Shown piece after piece: positions 1 to 13,300 of a DNA stretch of 64,000 nt. The position numbers were made by a program, and so were the translations under genes. The stretch is from Argopecten irradians (Eukaryota; Mollusca; Bivalvia; Pectinida; Pectinidae). The stretch spans positions 41,933,338-41,997,337 of the forward strand of contig NC_091134.1 in assembly GCF_041381155.1 (NCBI RefSeq). Direction: 5' to 3'. The notes under the pieces are model-generated. The model had not been told where the DNA came from, ran no database searches, and saw only the letters and a list, made by a program, of their open reading frames with translations. Position 1 is the first letter of the stretch. The number at the start of each line of letters is the position of its first letter.

Positions 1-245
1 GTTTTATTAATTAACGTCCTATTAACAGCCTGGTCATGTAAGGACGGCCTCCCATGCATGCTTGCGGTGTGTAGTGTGTTTGTAGTGTGCGATATGCCGT
101 TTTGGGAGACTACGATATATTCTTGCTATGTCATCTTGTATAGCGGATCTCTTGTCCTTTTAATAGTGCTATATCACTGAAGCATGCTGTCGAAGACACC
201 AAGCAACATACCCCAACCGCAGGCGTTTGACTCTATAGACATTTT
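1..245 (-). repeat. Dispersed repeat family A, partial copy
   Basis: Read on the - strand this shares blocks with stretches near 3630-3960, 13180-13490, 55200-55665 and 60135-60610: a caagagt/aagacac block, a cluster of acac tracts, a 'gtccttacatgacc' type block and an end that runs into 'ttaattaat'. It is truncated by or continues beyond the window edge. No coding potential is visible. A non-autonomous transposon is likely; the class is not determined. Confidence 0.55.
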
Positions 246-2700
246 CTCTATACATATTTAATACTGTGTCAAGGTCTAGAACTCGGCCGGCCATATAACA
301 CTATCCAATTTCAGAAAAAAATATAATTATTAACAAACCGTATAAAATGTGGCAATGGGAAAAGTTTCAATCGACAGCCATATAAATTTTTTTCAATATG
401 ATATATGATACAATATATATCATGCCGTATAAATGTTACTAAGTATCCAGAAACATCGTAAAACAGCCAGATTTCAACTGGTCGGACTGGTTGTTTTTTT
501 AACCCATTGATTGAACAATAATTCCAAGAAACACAAACGTGACTTAATGCATTCACCAAGCAGAAAAATAATCAGCCAAACGTATAGTGAATGTCGGATG
601 TATACACTGTACAACCATTTATGATTTTCGCTAATACCCTTATTGCATGACCGTAAAAGGCGACTAAACAGTATATTTATGTTTTTTCTAAACTTCCTAT
701 ACATGTTATAAACTTCAAGTATGTGATACCCGTAGGTTGTGCTATTCGGTATACAGAATGCTTCATTCAAATAGCAGTCTATATACGTAAAATAGGCAAT
801 GGTTTCCTTTATCACAAGAATACATAGCGGGAACATATACATGTAGCACACTTCCAAAACGCCCGCATTTCACACACGAAACACACGTTTTTTGAATTGC
901 CTCAGATGTTGATACAAACATAAAGCAAAATTAATGATCGACAAAACAAAATCGACCACTCATTTGGATGTGTAAACATCAACGAAAATAATTGCAATGG
1001 AGTTTATCCCATCATTTTGCCATTGTCAAATATGCATAGTTATGGAACAAATGCAATTCTGAAACAAGCAAATCCGTCCAAAGTATATTGTTAAGTCGTT
1101 GTCAGTATAACATGATCAGATCAATGCGATCTTTTGTTTCTCCATGGTTCAGTTAGATAACATTCTAAAATAGACTTCCATTAATACCAGAAGACCCAAC
1201 ATGAGCATGCCACAATCTACAAAATCAAGGCTTGATACATTGTATAAATGGAGGGTAGTCTAAAGTCTCATTAAGGTACCAGAACCCAAATATTTTACAG
1301 TTGTAAACACTCGACTCAAGGCAGCGGTGGCTAGGGAGTCATACGATGATTTTATGACTGGTTCGCGTTTGATGTTTTAATTATAAGGTTTCAAAGAAAC
1401 CCAAAGTTTTGAAGTATCAAAATACTAATAATACGAAAGTAATGATTTCTAAAAACGCATGTGTTTTATTAAAGGCATGAATGTCTGCCGTTCCTGATAA
1501 AGTAATATGTTTTGAACAGTTACTCTTTAATCATTGAAAAATGAATCCTCATTAAAGATGCTTCACCGCTGACAGAGCATAAATGATACTCATCATATGA
1601 ACACTAATTGGTGTTTAATATCAAATTAACTTCAAAATTAAACTTGATTCATTTCACATCGATTGCAAAAAAGTTATACAACTTATACAAATCACTGTCG
1701 ATGGCCCGGATGAACTTTTGTAAGTGAGAAAATATACCGCAAAACGTCTTACTACCACTTTCTCAAATTTTCACGAGGTCGCGAAATAAGTAAAAGTGTA
1801 CCTTCGTTTTCTACGTTTTTTGAAATATTTATTCCCCACCAGTACTTTTAGTTACTTTTGAGTTAGTTTCACTATGCCAGGGAGAAAAATGTGAGTATAT
1901 AACAGACTTAATTCGTTTACATATATATTTGATACGCTTGCTTTGAGGAGGCCTTTAGATAGGAGCATGGCATAATATCGCATAAAATGGAATAAATATT
2001 TCCTCGGAAGTTCACGACATAAAGCAGTAAAAACTATATAATAAAAATTCAAGTACACGAAGTCAACATAATAAACCAAGTAGTACCAGTCTATTTTACA
2101 TTTACATATATATTTGAAGGTATGTACTTGTAATTCACATAGAATTAAAATGAAACCTATTGCAACACGTCGTTATTTTTAATGACCTAGATTTAATTTC
2201 CCTCCTCCAAAATTCATTCACAAAAGTCAAGATTTAATTTTTTTTACCAAAGTCGGTTTTGGTATTCATGATGAGGCATTAGTTTCGGCGAAGACATCGT
2301 ACATATGTTTCTAGCATACAGTGATATTTCAACATTATATACTCATCATGCAAACAATCATTGCCAAATGTAAAATTACAGGACCCGTACGTATACTATG
2401 CGAAGTAACGATATACCTGCATGTTTTGACGAAGATGGAGACTACACTACACTCACTACACTGTATATTATATTCTAGCACGTCTATAAAATAGCTAATT
2501 ACGATAAACCACTTTATTTTATTTATTTATTTATTTATTTGTGATCAAATCGTATATTAATATTATACATTTATTTGTAAAACATTTTGATTGGCGTTCC
2601 AGATTGCTCGCGAAATTTCGCAAAAATGTGTATACCGCGAAAGTGATTTACGGTATACGGTTAGTCAAGGAAACGCTATTATCCTAAATAAAGGTTATAA
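246..2700. other. Gene-free AT-rich stretch
   Basis: No exon with both splice sites and recognisable protein similarity was found here, although the rest of the divergent SLC22-like gene would be expected in this direction. Short blocks near 600-700 resemble the left part of repeat family A. The 1662-1715 block matches the end of the duplicated units at 57.9 and 62.8 kb. A TTTA microsatellite lies at about 2516-2541. Confidence 0.5.
1662..1715 (+). repeat. Terminal block shared with the 3.9-kb units
   Basis: The block around 'gttatacaacttatacaaa' and 'tcgatggcccggatg' is nearly the same as the block ending the two large repeat units at about 57870-57925 and 62815-62870. It looks like one end of a dispersed element, with the left part here diverged or deleted. 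Confidence 0.5.
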
Positions 2701-2832
2701 ATGTCTATAAAAATAAACTCCTCACATTTGCGTTTATACTAAGGTCTCAAACATTAGACTCTAATCTGCTAAAAAATTGGTTTGAGTGTGCTGGCGGCCG
2801 TTAACCCTATTGTTAACATCTCATCAACTTAC

Positions 2833-2975
2833 CTGTGGCCAGGCGTGTTCAAAAATACCACGGCCATCAAAGCATAGACACCAGCATAAACAGAGGTCAA
2901 ACATATCGTCGAATAAAGATACTTCTGATACAGTCCAAATTCTCCAAGCTGCAGTAAAACATCGTCCAACTTCAT
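2833..2975 (-). CDS. SLC22-like transporter, first coding exon only
   Basis: On the - strand an ATG at 2975 opens 47 codons plus two bases, ending at a consensus donor (CAG|GTAAGT). The peptide has the SLC22 N-terminus: a short cytoplasmic stretch with LGEFGLYQKYLY, a first membrane segment, and the ending NTPGH before the junction. The + strand gene's exon 1 has the same plan (IGEFGIYQKFVY, then YTPGH) and the same junction phase, so the two are paralogs. No second exon was found between this exon and the left edge. In the complete paralog intron 1 is 2.5 kb, so exon 2 may lie outside the window; an orphan duplicated exon is the alternative. The two starts diverge, 4.4 kb apart. Confidence 0.7.
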
Positions 2976-4418
2976 TTTGATTATTCTAAAACATTCACCA
3001 ATGAGGTACTTTTTACACCTGTGGCGGGACTGAACGCAGCCAGATAATGGATTGTATCTAATGTAATACAATGATGCATCCCTGTCTGTCTTCTTATATA
3101 CTGGTGTGTGCATTGATAGCGCTTATAATGCAAACGCGTATTTAAATGTAAAACATACGTTTAAAGTGAATTTTGCACATAAAGCGATTGTCCCGAAAGT
3201 AAGGACGCATCAATTTAATGCCATTTTAGGAATACATCGACCGAGCTATACGTTAGTACAAAACGATATTCATAACCGGTTAACTTAAAGTAGTATTATG
3301 AATATGGTTATAGTAAAACAAACATAATGAACTATTTTCCTAACAATATTATATTCATGAGTATGCTAAACACATCGCCCTGAACATGAAAAATCATAAG
3401 CCAACTTTGTTTACGAAAGCAATATACCTGTCATATCCTTCATTAGGGAATCACATCTTATTACCATAATTCTCATATATTTCTGATTTGCTATTTTTCC
3501 ATATAAAATACTTTGCTTTTTGTTAAGTGAAAACATATTTGGTAATGTCTGACCAGTGCGAAATGTCATATAATCGTGTTATTTGACCTTGTAATAGTGG
3601 AAATTGTTGCAATCACACTGCATGCCCTGCAGGTAGCTATAGGGCATTAGAATTGTACCTACTCCCCCTATTGCGTGATCATAAAAAGCGATTAAATTTA
3701 GGATATTGTCTCCTTTCTTCTTCCCTAGCTACCTTACGCCTTCTTAATGTCTCCTTTTACATTGCCTCACATTTGGCATTCAGTTGATCATGAGCTCTGT
3801 GTTCTGTCCACTGGCCGAGACACACCAAGTCTAGTAGTTTCTGATCCTGCTTAGCGCTCAGCATACATTGAGTATCTTGCACTACATACCCGTTGGCCAC
3901 CGCATACATGGGAGGTCGTCCTAACATGACCCTTTTTAATTGGATGTTAATTAATTAAACAAACAAACAAATATCTCACTGCAGTATACTGCCAGATACC
4001 AAACAATACACACTTGTCCGTCAAATACAAATATTAAGCAAATTACGCGTCCCCATCCCCTTGGTGCTGAATGATTAGAAGGAGCAAATTTTGTGCTAGG
4101 GAACAGCACCCAAAGTCTTTCTCGTAGGGGCGAAAAGACCCAAATAACACGGAGTCAAGGGAAACGCTAGGACGAAGACGAGAATGGTTTATATGTATCG
4201 AAATATCTAAATGCGTTCACTACCATAAACTTTGGTATTTATATATCAATTGATTGTGTGATCTTTTGTCATAGATGGAGATTTAGAACTGGATCTTGTA
4301 TAACACTGGAGCACATAGGCCTATTTAGTTTAAAAGATTCGAATAGCTTGGTCGTCTTGCCATATACGCTATTTCTAAATGGATCCCAAGACACAAGGGC
4401 TCCGTCCCTTGGATTTGT
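2976..4418. other. Intergenic DNA between divergent SLC22 starts, with a family A repeat
   Basis: No gene is supported. A copy of repeat family A occupies about 3630-3960 in + orientation, recognisable by 'tagcgctcagcataca' and an ending in ttaattaattaaac. The rest is AT-rich sequence without a clear promoter motif. Confidence 0.5.
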
Positions 4419-4626
4419 ACTTGGTTATTGTCATTTGTATTTGTTTATTGTCATTTGTACTTGGTTATTGTCATTTGTACTTGTTTATTGTCATTTGTAC
4501 TTGGTTATTGTCATTTGTACTTGGTTATTGTCATTTGTACTTGGTTATTGTCATTTGTACTTGGTTATTGTCATTTGTACTTGGTTATTATCATATGTAC
4601 TTGGTTATTGTCATTTGTACTTGGTT
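4419..4626. repeat. 20-bp minisatellite, about 10 copies
   Basis: The unit ttggttattgtcatttgtac repeats head to tail with single-base variants (ttgt for ttgg; atcatatg in a late copy). Because 20 is not a multiple of three, the open frames across it only reflect the absence of stops in the repeat and are not treated as coding. Confidence 0.95.
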
Positions 4627-6910
4627 TACGTCAATAGATATGCTATTTATCAATCGTTTAACATTGAGTAACTTACAAGAATTTGGATATTAAAGCTTTC
4701 GAGGTAAAAACTAATTATTCCCAGAACATTTTAAGATAATAAATAAATAAATTTGATGTCCTATAATTGCTTCTGTGACAACTGGATAATAGGAGGTATG
4801 ATTAATGTATTTTACCACGTCCTGGTCGCGAAAATATCTCTGAAATATGGAATATTGTAACAAAGTCTAATTTGTGTTTTTATGTTCTCAGATGTATTCA
4901 TACACAAACTCCTACAGACAAAATGGTAGAATATGTTCTGCATTGTAAGGAATTAATTGACTGAAAACATCGAAGTCACTGTTCGTCTGAATTTACAAGA
5001 TTATTTAATACTAATTAAAAAATCAGCTCTGTGGGTCACATGATTTTATCTTATCAATATCCTTACATTGTAGTTAAATGGAATATTTAAGGATTAACTT
5101 GAATAGATGAAATGCTCTTAACAAGCAAAATCAAATTATGAAAGTCTATTGTAAAATGAATCCTGTGAATTATTTCTCATTGTTCCTATTATTACGATAT
5201 TAGAGAGGATGTAGATACACAATTGTGACTGCAGGGAGCCCAAATTGCAGAAAAATCCTTTGCTCACGTTTTTATTCACATGTATTCAATTCATGTTCAA
5301 CAGACAGAGCTATGAAACTACTGAAGTTTTTAGGATTGCCTCATTTTCCCGAAAAATACAACATATGATATTTCAATTAATATAATTTATAATATTATAT
5401 ATAAAGGCATATCTCTTAATCATTTTTTTTATTTGTGCGTTACATCCAGTCAATATAAGTTGTTAAAAGAAAAGAGGATACATTCCATAATAATTTTGCT
5501 ATTTTTCAAAATTATTCTCTGTAAAATAGTTCGTATTCATAATGTGTAATCTGAAATTATATTACTCTTTCTTGTTAAATCATAGTTTCTTATTATTGAT
5601 TCACTATGTATTTTCATTTATCTACCTACTTATTTGTATGCTTGTACCTTCACTTCACTTTTCATACACACTTTAATTTCTTAGGCTCCTAGTTATATGA
5701 TAAAGGAAATATAACAATGCCTAGCTGGAACATTTGAGTATTATATTGGCAAAGTAGGTTGTTGAAAATGTAGTATATCTGGCTTGTAACCAATACACGT
5801 GCTATTTTCATAGTGTTTTCATACTTTTTGATAAATATTTTAATAATTTTTATTGTTAATGGACCTTTTTTACAAAATGCATATGGGTTAGTTTAACAAC
5901 TAGGGTAATCACAAAGATATATGTATATTTTATAGCTCTTCACTTGCAAGAATTCGTTATTGCACATACAATGTATATTGTTCTATTCACTCTACAGGTA
6001 TCTCCGAGATTGACCTTGTGACGTGAAAGAAGCTCTATCAATCAGATGGGAGTCTCCTGTATCACAAGAGGACATAAGATGTCGATTACAATATAATCTC
6101 TCAGAATGTGAATGCATGCACGTTGCATAAACACTTTGCTTTTACCACAGAGTAACATCCTTGATTACCTTAATCGTCGTACTTCAATATCTCTATTGAA
6201 TGGTTACACTTCTTAATACAACAATATGTTTACATTGATGGTATCAAATGTGTTCAGATTCACTATTCTGGTATATTCTGTACGCCATATTTTCCAGTCA
6301 GGCAGTATACACAAGGAAAAAATAGACTTTAAAACTAAACAAACACAACATTGTTTTCCTAGTGTTGTCTTTTCTCAATAAATATATGTGGATCGCGTTC
6401 TTGTTTGGGAATTGTTTGTGTATTCAAACATCTTGTAATTGATCTGTATGTAAGCATCCTCGACCCCAGATAAAATCGCACCCTACATTACTTTTAATTC
6501 TTATCGATATGTGGGCTAGACAGCGAAAGTGTAGAATGTATATGATAGGGTAACCATGAAATGGCATATTGTTATGTTATCTGTCTTCGGTCTGTGTTCG
6601 TGTTTGTACATCTCGTCCATGTTATCATCTTAGAGTAACAACCTTTGTACTTTATACATATATCATCCTCGATACTCAATGGATTACTATCACTGTCATC
6701 ATATCGATTTCTGGAATATGACAAAGCAAAACTGAAGGTTCTGTGTCTAACAACAGATGAGACAGGTTGTTTGGTCCTTTGATGTACACCAAAAGAATAA
6801 TGATACACTTGATTTGAAGTTGGCGCCGATTTATGTAACTTTGAAAGAAAGTTATTGTAGGCCTGTAAACCTTCAGTTTGTTTTGACATTCCATTGGTGG
6901 ATGTATAAGT
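4627..6910. other. Gene-free AT-rich stretch
   Basis: I see no exon with splice sites and recognisable similarity. A 113-codon open frame on the - strand at 6572-6913 has no family I recognise and overlaps the edge of a small tandem repeat, so it is not called. Confidence 0.5.
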
Positions 6911-6985
6911 CATATTCCAGGGTTGGATTCAGATGACATATTCCAGGGGTGAATTTATATGGCATATTCCAGGGTTGGATTTAAC
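6911..6985. repeat. 26-bp tandem repeat, 3 copies
   Basis: The word catattccagg starts at about 6911, 6937 and 6963, each followed by a ggttggatt-like or gggtgaatt-like stretch. This is a minor tandem duplication upstream of the SLC22 gene. Confidence 0.8.
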
Positions 6986-7365
6986 GGCAGTGATAGTAAC
7001 CACTGCAGTATCTAAAATGCATATACATGTGTTTTTAGAAAAAAAAGGAATCGAATCAAAGTATCGTCGTCCTTCGATATAACGAAGTCCCAAGTGTCTT
7101 TATTACAGGAAGTTAAGTTTGAAATATATTTGTATGTAAATGGCACTTGCCTTATACATGATTATGAATATCAAATCACTATGATATTGCTATTCGCCCG
7201 GTAGATTTTGTTGAAGTATATTCAACAGCTATCCTTTTCAATGTATTCTACGCGGCTGACAAACCTTGACATCACTTTAGTTTCTAGTATATACATGTAT
7301 ATGTAATCTTCAACTATTGATAAATTGATCGGTAGTGGGTAAAACCTGTCTTAACATTGGTAACT

Positions 7366-10300
7366 ATGGATAACGTTTTGGTGAATATAGGAGAGTTTGG
7401 GATTTATCAAAAATTTGTGTATTTTTTGATATGTTTGAGCTGTATGTTTTGTGGATTTTATGAAATGATGTCTGTGATAACGCTATACACACCTGGACAC
7501 AGGTAGGTGTTCATACATTGATTTACACACCTGAACACAGATAGGTAGTATTCTACTGTACACACCTGAACACAGGAATCTAATACATTGATTTACACAC
7601 CTAAACACAAGTAGGTAATACAGTATTTTACACACCTTAACACAGGTATTTTACCCACCTAAACATATGTAGGTAATGTTCTATTTTACCCACCTAAACA
7701 TATGTAGGTTATACTCTATTTTACCCACCTAAACATATGTAGGTTATACTCTATTTTACCCACCTGGACATAAGTAGGTAATATACTATTTTACCCACCT
7801 GGATGTAAGTAAGTAATATTCTATAATACCCACCTTAACATAAGTAGGCAATACTCTATGTTGCCCACCTGGACATTTATAGGTAATACTCTATTTTACC
7901 CACCTGAAATATGTAGGTTATATACTTTTTTACCCACCTGAACATAAGTAGGTAATATTCTATTTCACCGACCTAAACATAAGTAGGTATTGCACTTTTT
8001 TACATTCCTGAACATATGTAGGTTATACTCTATTTTACCCACCTGGACATAAGTAGGTAATATACTATTTTACCCACCTGGATGTAAGTAAGTAATATTC
8101 TATAATACCCACCTTAACATAAGTAGGCAATACTCTATGTTGCCCACCTGGACATTTATAGGTAATACTCTATTTTACCCACCTGAACATATGTAGGTTA
8201 TATACTTTTTTACCCACCTGAACATAAGTAGGTAATATTCTATTTCACCGACCTAAACATAAGTAGGTATTGCACTTTTTTACATTCCTGAACATATGTA
8301 GGTTATACTCTATTTTACCCACCTGGACATAAGTAGGTAATATACTATTTTACCCACCTGGATGTAAGTAAGTAATATTCTATAATACCCACCTTAACAT
8401 AAGTAGGCAATACTCTATGTTGCCCACCTGGACATTTATAGGTAATACTCTATTTTACCCACCTGAACATATGTAGGTTATATACTTTTTTACCCACCTG
8501 AACATAAGAAGGAAATATTATTTTTTACCCACCTGAGCATAAGTATGTAAAACTATATTTTACCCACATAAACATAAGAAGGTAATATTCTATTTTACCC
8601 ACCTAGACATAAGTAGGTAATACTCTATTTTACCCACCTGAACATATGTAGGTATAATACTATTTTACATACCTGAACATAAGAAGGTAATACTCTATTT
8701 TACCCACCTGAACATAAGTAGGTAATACACTATTTTACCCACCTGAACATATGTAGGTTATATACTATTTTACCCACCTGAACATAAGAAGGTAATATTC
8801 TTTTTTACCCACCTGAGCATAAGTATGTAAAACTATAATTTACCCACATAAACATAAGAAGGTAATATTCTATTTTACCCACCTAGACATAAGTAGGTAA
8901 TACACTATTTTACCCACCTGAACATAAGTAGGTAATACTCTATTTTACCCACCTGAACATAAGTAGGTAATACTCTATTTTACCCACCTGAACATAAGAA
9001 GGTAATACTCTATTTTACCCACCTGAACATAACTAGGTAATACTCTATTTTACCCACCTGAACATAAGAAGGTAATACTCTATTTTACCCACCTGAACAT
9101 AACTAGGTGAAACTCTATATTACCCACCTGAACATAAGTAGGTAATACTCCATTTTACCCACCTAGACATAAGTAGGTAATACTCTATTTTACCCACCTG
9201 AACATAAGTAGGTTATCCTCAATTTTATCCACCTGAACATAACTAGGCAAAACTCTATTTTACCCACCTAGACATAAGAAGGTAATACTCTATTTGACCC
9301 ACCTGGACATAAGTAGGTAATACACTATTTTACCCACCTTGACATAAGTAGGTAATACTCTATTTTACCCACCTGAACATAAGTAGGTAATACACTATTT
9401 TACCCACCTGGACATAAGAAGGTAATACTCTATTTTACCCACCTTGACATAAGTAGGTAATTCTCTATTTTACCCACCTAGATATAAGTAGGTAAAGCTC
9501 CATTTTACCCACCTTGACATAAGTAGGTAATACACTATTTTACCCACTTTGTCATAAGAAGGTAATACTCTATTTTACCCACCTTGACATAAGTAGGTTA
9601 TACTCTATTTTACCCACCTAGACATAAGTAGGTAATACTCCATTTTACCCACCTGGTCATAAGTATGTAATACTCTATATTACCCACCTGGTCATAAGTA
9701 GGTAATACTCTATTTTACCCACCTGTAGGTAATACTCTAATTTACCCCCGGTGTATAATACTATTTTAAATATCTGAACACGGGTAGCTAATACGTTATT
9801 CAATTTTCTTGTCGCGTATGATGTAAATATTGCTTTGTAATTATAAACACGGCAAAATTATGAACCTTGAAGAAATCCTTTATTGTAAATTTTGCAATAT
9901 ACAAAAATTGTAAGATATCTTAATCAATTTTTGTTGTTAATAAGTTGTGCAACAAAATTAAACCGAACTAGATTGAAGAACCTTTTAGTATCCCAGTGAA
10001 GTTTTATAACATTGGGTAGAACTTACACATTTCTTTTGTCACGTTTAGGTGTAAGATCCCAGGACTTGAGAATGACACGTATCGGATACAGAGTATATAT
10101 CACCAGAACCTCATCGACAATGTCATACCTCCATCTGACATTAACTCGCACAGTTATGACCAGTGCCATCTGTATTCGACCAATGAATTAAGGTCCGATA
10201 ACTCCAGCGGGTCTGTCAATGTGTCACGTATACCGTGTACAGAATGGGTTTACAGTGACGATGTATTCGTCCAAACGATAACCACAAAGGTAAATATTTT

Positions 10301-13300
10301 TTCTAAGACTTTAAATCTTGTATCGGTAAAATACCATATTTTACAGCAAGTAATTTAATATTATCTCTTCAAATCACCTACAGCATTTGAAAGGGACACT
10401 TGTTTTTCTTTTAACAATATCAAAAGCCTATTACAAATATAAAGACCGTATATTTCTTTTGAACACTAGACCGAGAAATGATAATAGGTCTGGTAATTTA
10501 TTGTTTATCTCATTTTTTTTTTTTTTTTTTTTTTTTGAGGGGGATGGTTACTAATATGACATTCCTTGAACGTAGGACATTATTGTACGGAGTAGAATTT
10601 AGAAATTTTTATTAGAAATTTTTATACGCGTGTTATCGCCTTTCTCTCTTGCAAACCACTAGTAATAAATCACATCTAAAAGTCCAACTTTAAAGCAAAT
10701 ACTTAAATCTCAATGTTATGTATTCAACCAACCATAAATAATCAACGGAGTGAGAGGAAATCCCTCATGACGCCCCATTGTTAAATTAGAAAACAAAATA
10801 AGCATGTGCTAGGTTTAACATGATGTTTAATCAAAGTATTAATTTGTTTAAGATGATATGATGCCAAATATTTTCTGTTTTTTTTTTAGTTTAACATAGT
10901 GTGCTCTGATGCCTACCTCATACCATTGGTAAAGTCTTTGTACATTGTCGGGAAGTTGATCGGAGCGGTTGTTTTTGGCAATTTGTCTGACTCGTGAGAA
11001 GCTATTACTTTTTTTCGTACAATAAGTGAAAAGTTAAAACAAAGAGTAAAATGAAAACCATTTCTATTACGTGTACATGAAAAATCGTAATAACATATAT
11101 TCTTTGAAACGAGAAAGTGTCCTTTCCTTAGCAAAATAAATGGTTGACTATTATTTCATTTCAATATTAATTGACAGGTTGTTATTGTCATTATTTCTAT
11201 AGAATCGGACGTAGAACCACGTTTTGCATCGCTTTGATGTTAATGTTTGGAGTGACGTTCGGAATGTCCTGGTGTTCTTCGTACGCAATGTACACCGTCC
11301 TGATGATGGTACTTGGCGCATCCACACAGGGAATATTTCCGGTGGGGATGGTACTAAGTACGGAGTGTATATAGCATATCTTAAATCAGTTATATCCACT
11401 AACTAATTACATGGAAAAGATAATTCATTAAAAATTATTAATATCTAGCTCCTCTACATGTATAGGCAATCAATTGCATCAGAATTATTCTCAACCTCTT
11501 TATCGGCAATTTTTTTTCATTCGCAGACTATTTTCACCAAATAACATTCAGTGTTCGAAAAGAAACAAAAGAAACAAGAATAGATGAAGAGAGTTTTTGT
11601 TTCTGTAGATTTGTTTAACCCTAGCTACACTTGTATTTAAATATGGTGATATATCAGTTGAACATTTCAAACAGATAATAAGCAATCTGTCAGGAGTAAA
11701 ATAGTTTCAGAACAATTAATACTGTACCATAGTTTGCCAAACCAAACACATTGGCTTTATGTACGAATATTTGTTTTTTTTTTCTGTCGGATTCTTTTTG
11801 ATGTTCATTTTAAGGAAAATTACGAAAGCTGTATTTTTATTCTGCATTAAGAAAATCAACGTTTTCAAGATAACGTATGGAAATCGTTGATATATTTTAT
11901 TTATTTTATATGATTAATATGTAGCTCCTAACTGATCATGGATGTCGAAAGCTACCAATGAGTAGAACTTTGTTTAGTTTCTTCTAGTATCATTTATCTA
12001 TTATTTTGTTACAGGTATTGAGTTAGTTGGCCCATCAAAACGAAAGTACACAGGTCTGGTGTTCGAATATTTCTATTCCACCGGGCTGGTCATTCTTCCA
12101 AGCATCACATACTTCCTCAGACACTGGTACTATGTGAATATCATTTGTTCAGCCCCAATGGTTCTGTTCGTCAGTTACTGGTGGTAGGTATTTGCACATA
12201 GACTCAGGTGATTGACATTACTCTCCCTTACATTGATTTAGTCTTAATAATATGCACATTATTGATTTGAATATTACAGAATTATTTGCCCTTGTTGGCA
12301 CATACAATGTATGTATTTAGCACGCTGGTAAGTCAAAGACCCACTATAGACTAATATATATAGAGAAAGGTAAGGAACTCTTCCGTGACGCAAAATTAGG
12401 TAATTTAGTTCAAAGTGTTGTAAAAAAAATACAATCCAGATATCTCAACAGCTTCGATCTTAGTTAAAAGTTAAGCTGTTAAACATCAAGATGATAACAC
12501 GAAATCCTACTGAACTAGTCTACTTTTTTCACAAACAGTCTCGAAACTTGAAAAATTGACGAATTTCCCTTAGTCGGATACGATCGGGAACATTTTTGCA
12601 AACGAAAATGTCTATTCGCTACACTGAAAACACAGCAGCCTACAATAACAGGCTTTGACATAAACACACATCAGGTGAAAACAAATGTATTTACTTGTTT
12701 GACGCTTCGTTCCAATCCCCCTCTCGTGGTCCTTATATCGTTTTTCAGTGCTTATATTTATCCGTGTCAGGTTGACGGCCATTTTGCCACTATCTTGAAA
12801 GTTATGTAGAAGCATTTATTCATTGGCAGAGTTAAAACCAACCGACCAATGTGATTAGGCTTTACATAATTCGTTGAAATTTATGTATTTGGAATTAAAT
12901 TGGCTTGTTTCAGTCAGAACTATTCTTTTCAATTATAATTAGGCTGATTCCGGAATCACCTCGCTGGCTGATAAGTAAACACCGGTATCAAGATGCTTAC
13001 AATATTCTCAAAAAGATTGCCAAGGCCAACAAAATGCCGATAGACGAAGCCATAATGAGGAAGGAACAGACAACAACATCTACGCCAGGTGCTGCTAGCA
13101 GGCTTTGGCACCTGTTCTCTACAAGAAGTTTTATTTTTCGCACGCTGATTGTCATGTTAGGATGGTAAGTTATTTTATCCTGTGAGGAAGGCTTTGGGTT
13201 CTGTCCCCCTAGGCGAGGCACACCGAAGTCTATAAAAGTGTTTTTTTTCTACTCCTGCTTAACGCTCAACATACGACTGGTTCGCCCGTTGTCAGTATAA

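Noticed and set aside
4258..4693. Open frames with repeated L-V-I-V-I-C-T-W words
   Set aside because: They are read-through of a 20-bp minisatellite in all frames and do not indicate a membrane protein.
6572..6913. 113-codon open frame on the - strand between the two SLC22 starts
   Set aside because: No recognisable domain, no splice support, and its start overlaps the edge of a 26-bp tandem repeat; chance ORF in AT-rich DNA is more likely.
7500..9780. CRISPR-like regularity of the 35-bp repeats
   Set aside because: Units are contiguous without spacers, lie in a eukaryotic intron and diverge gradually; this is a minisatellite.
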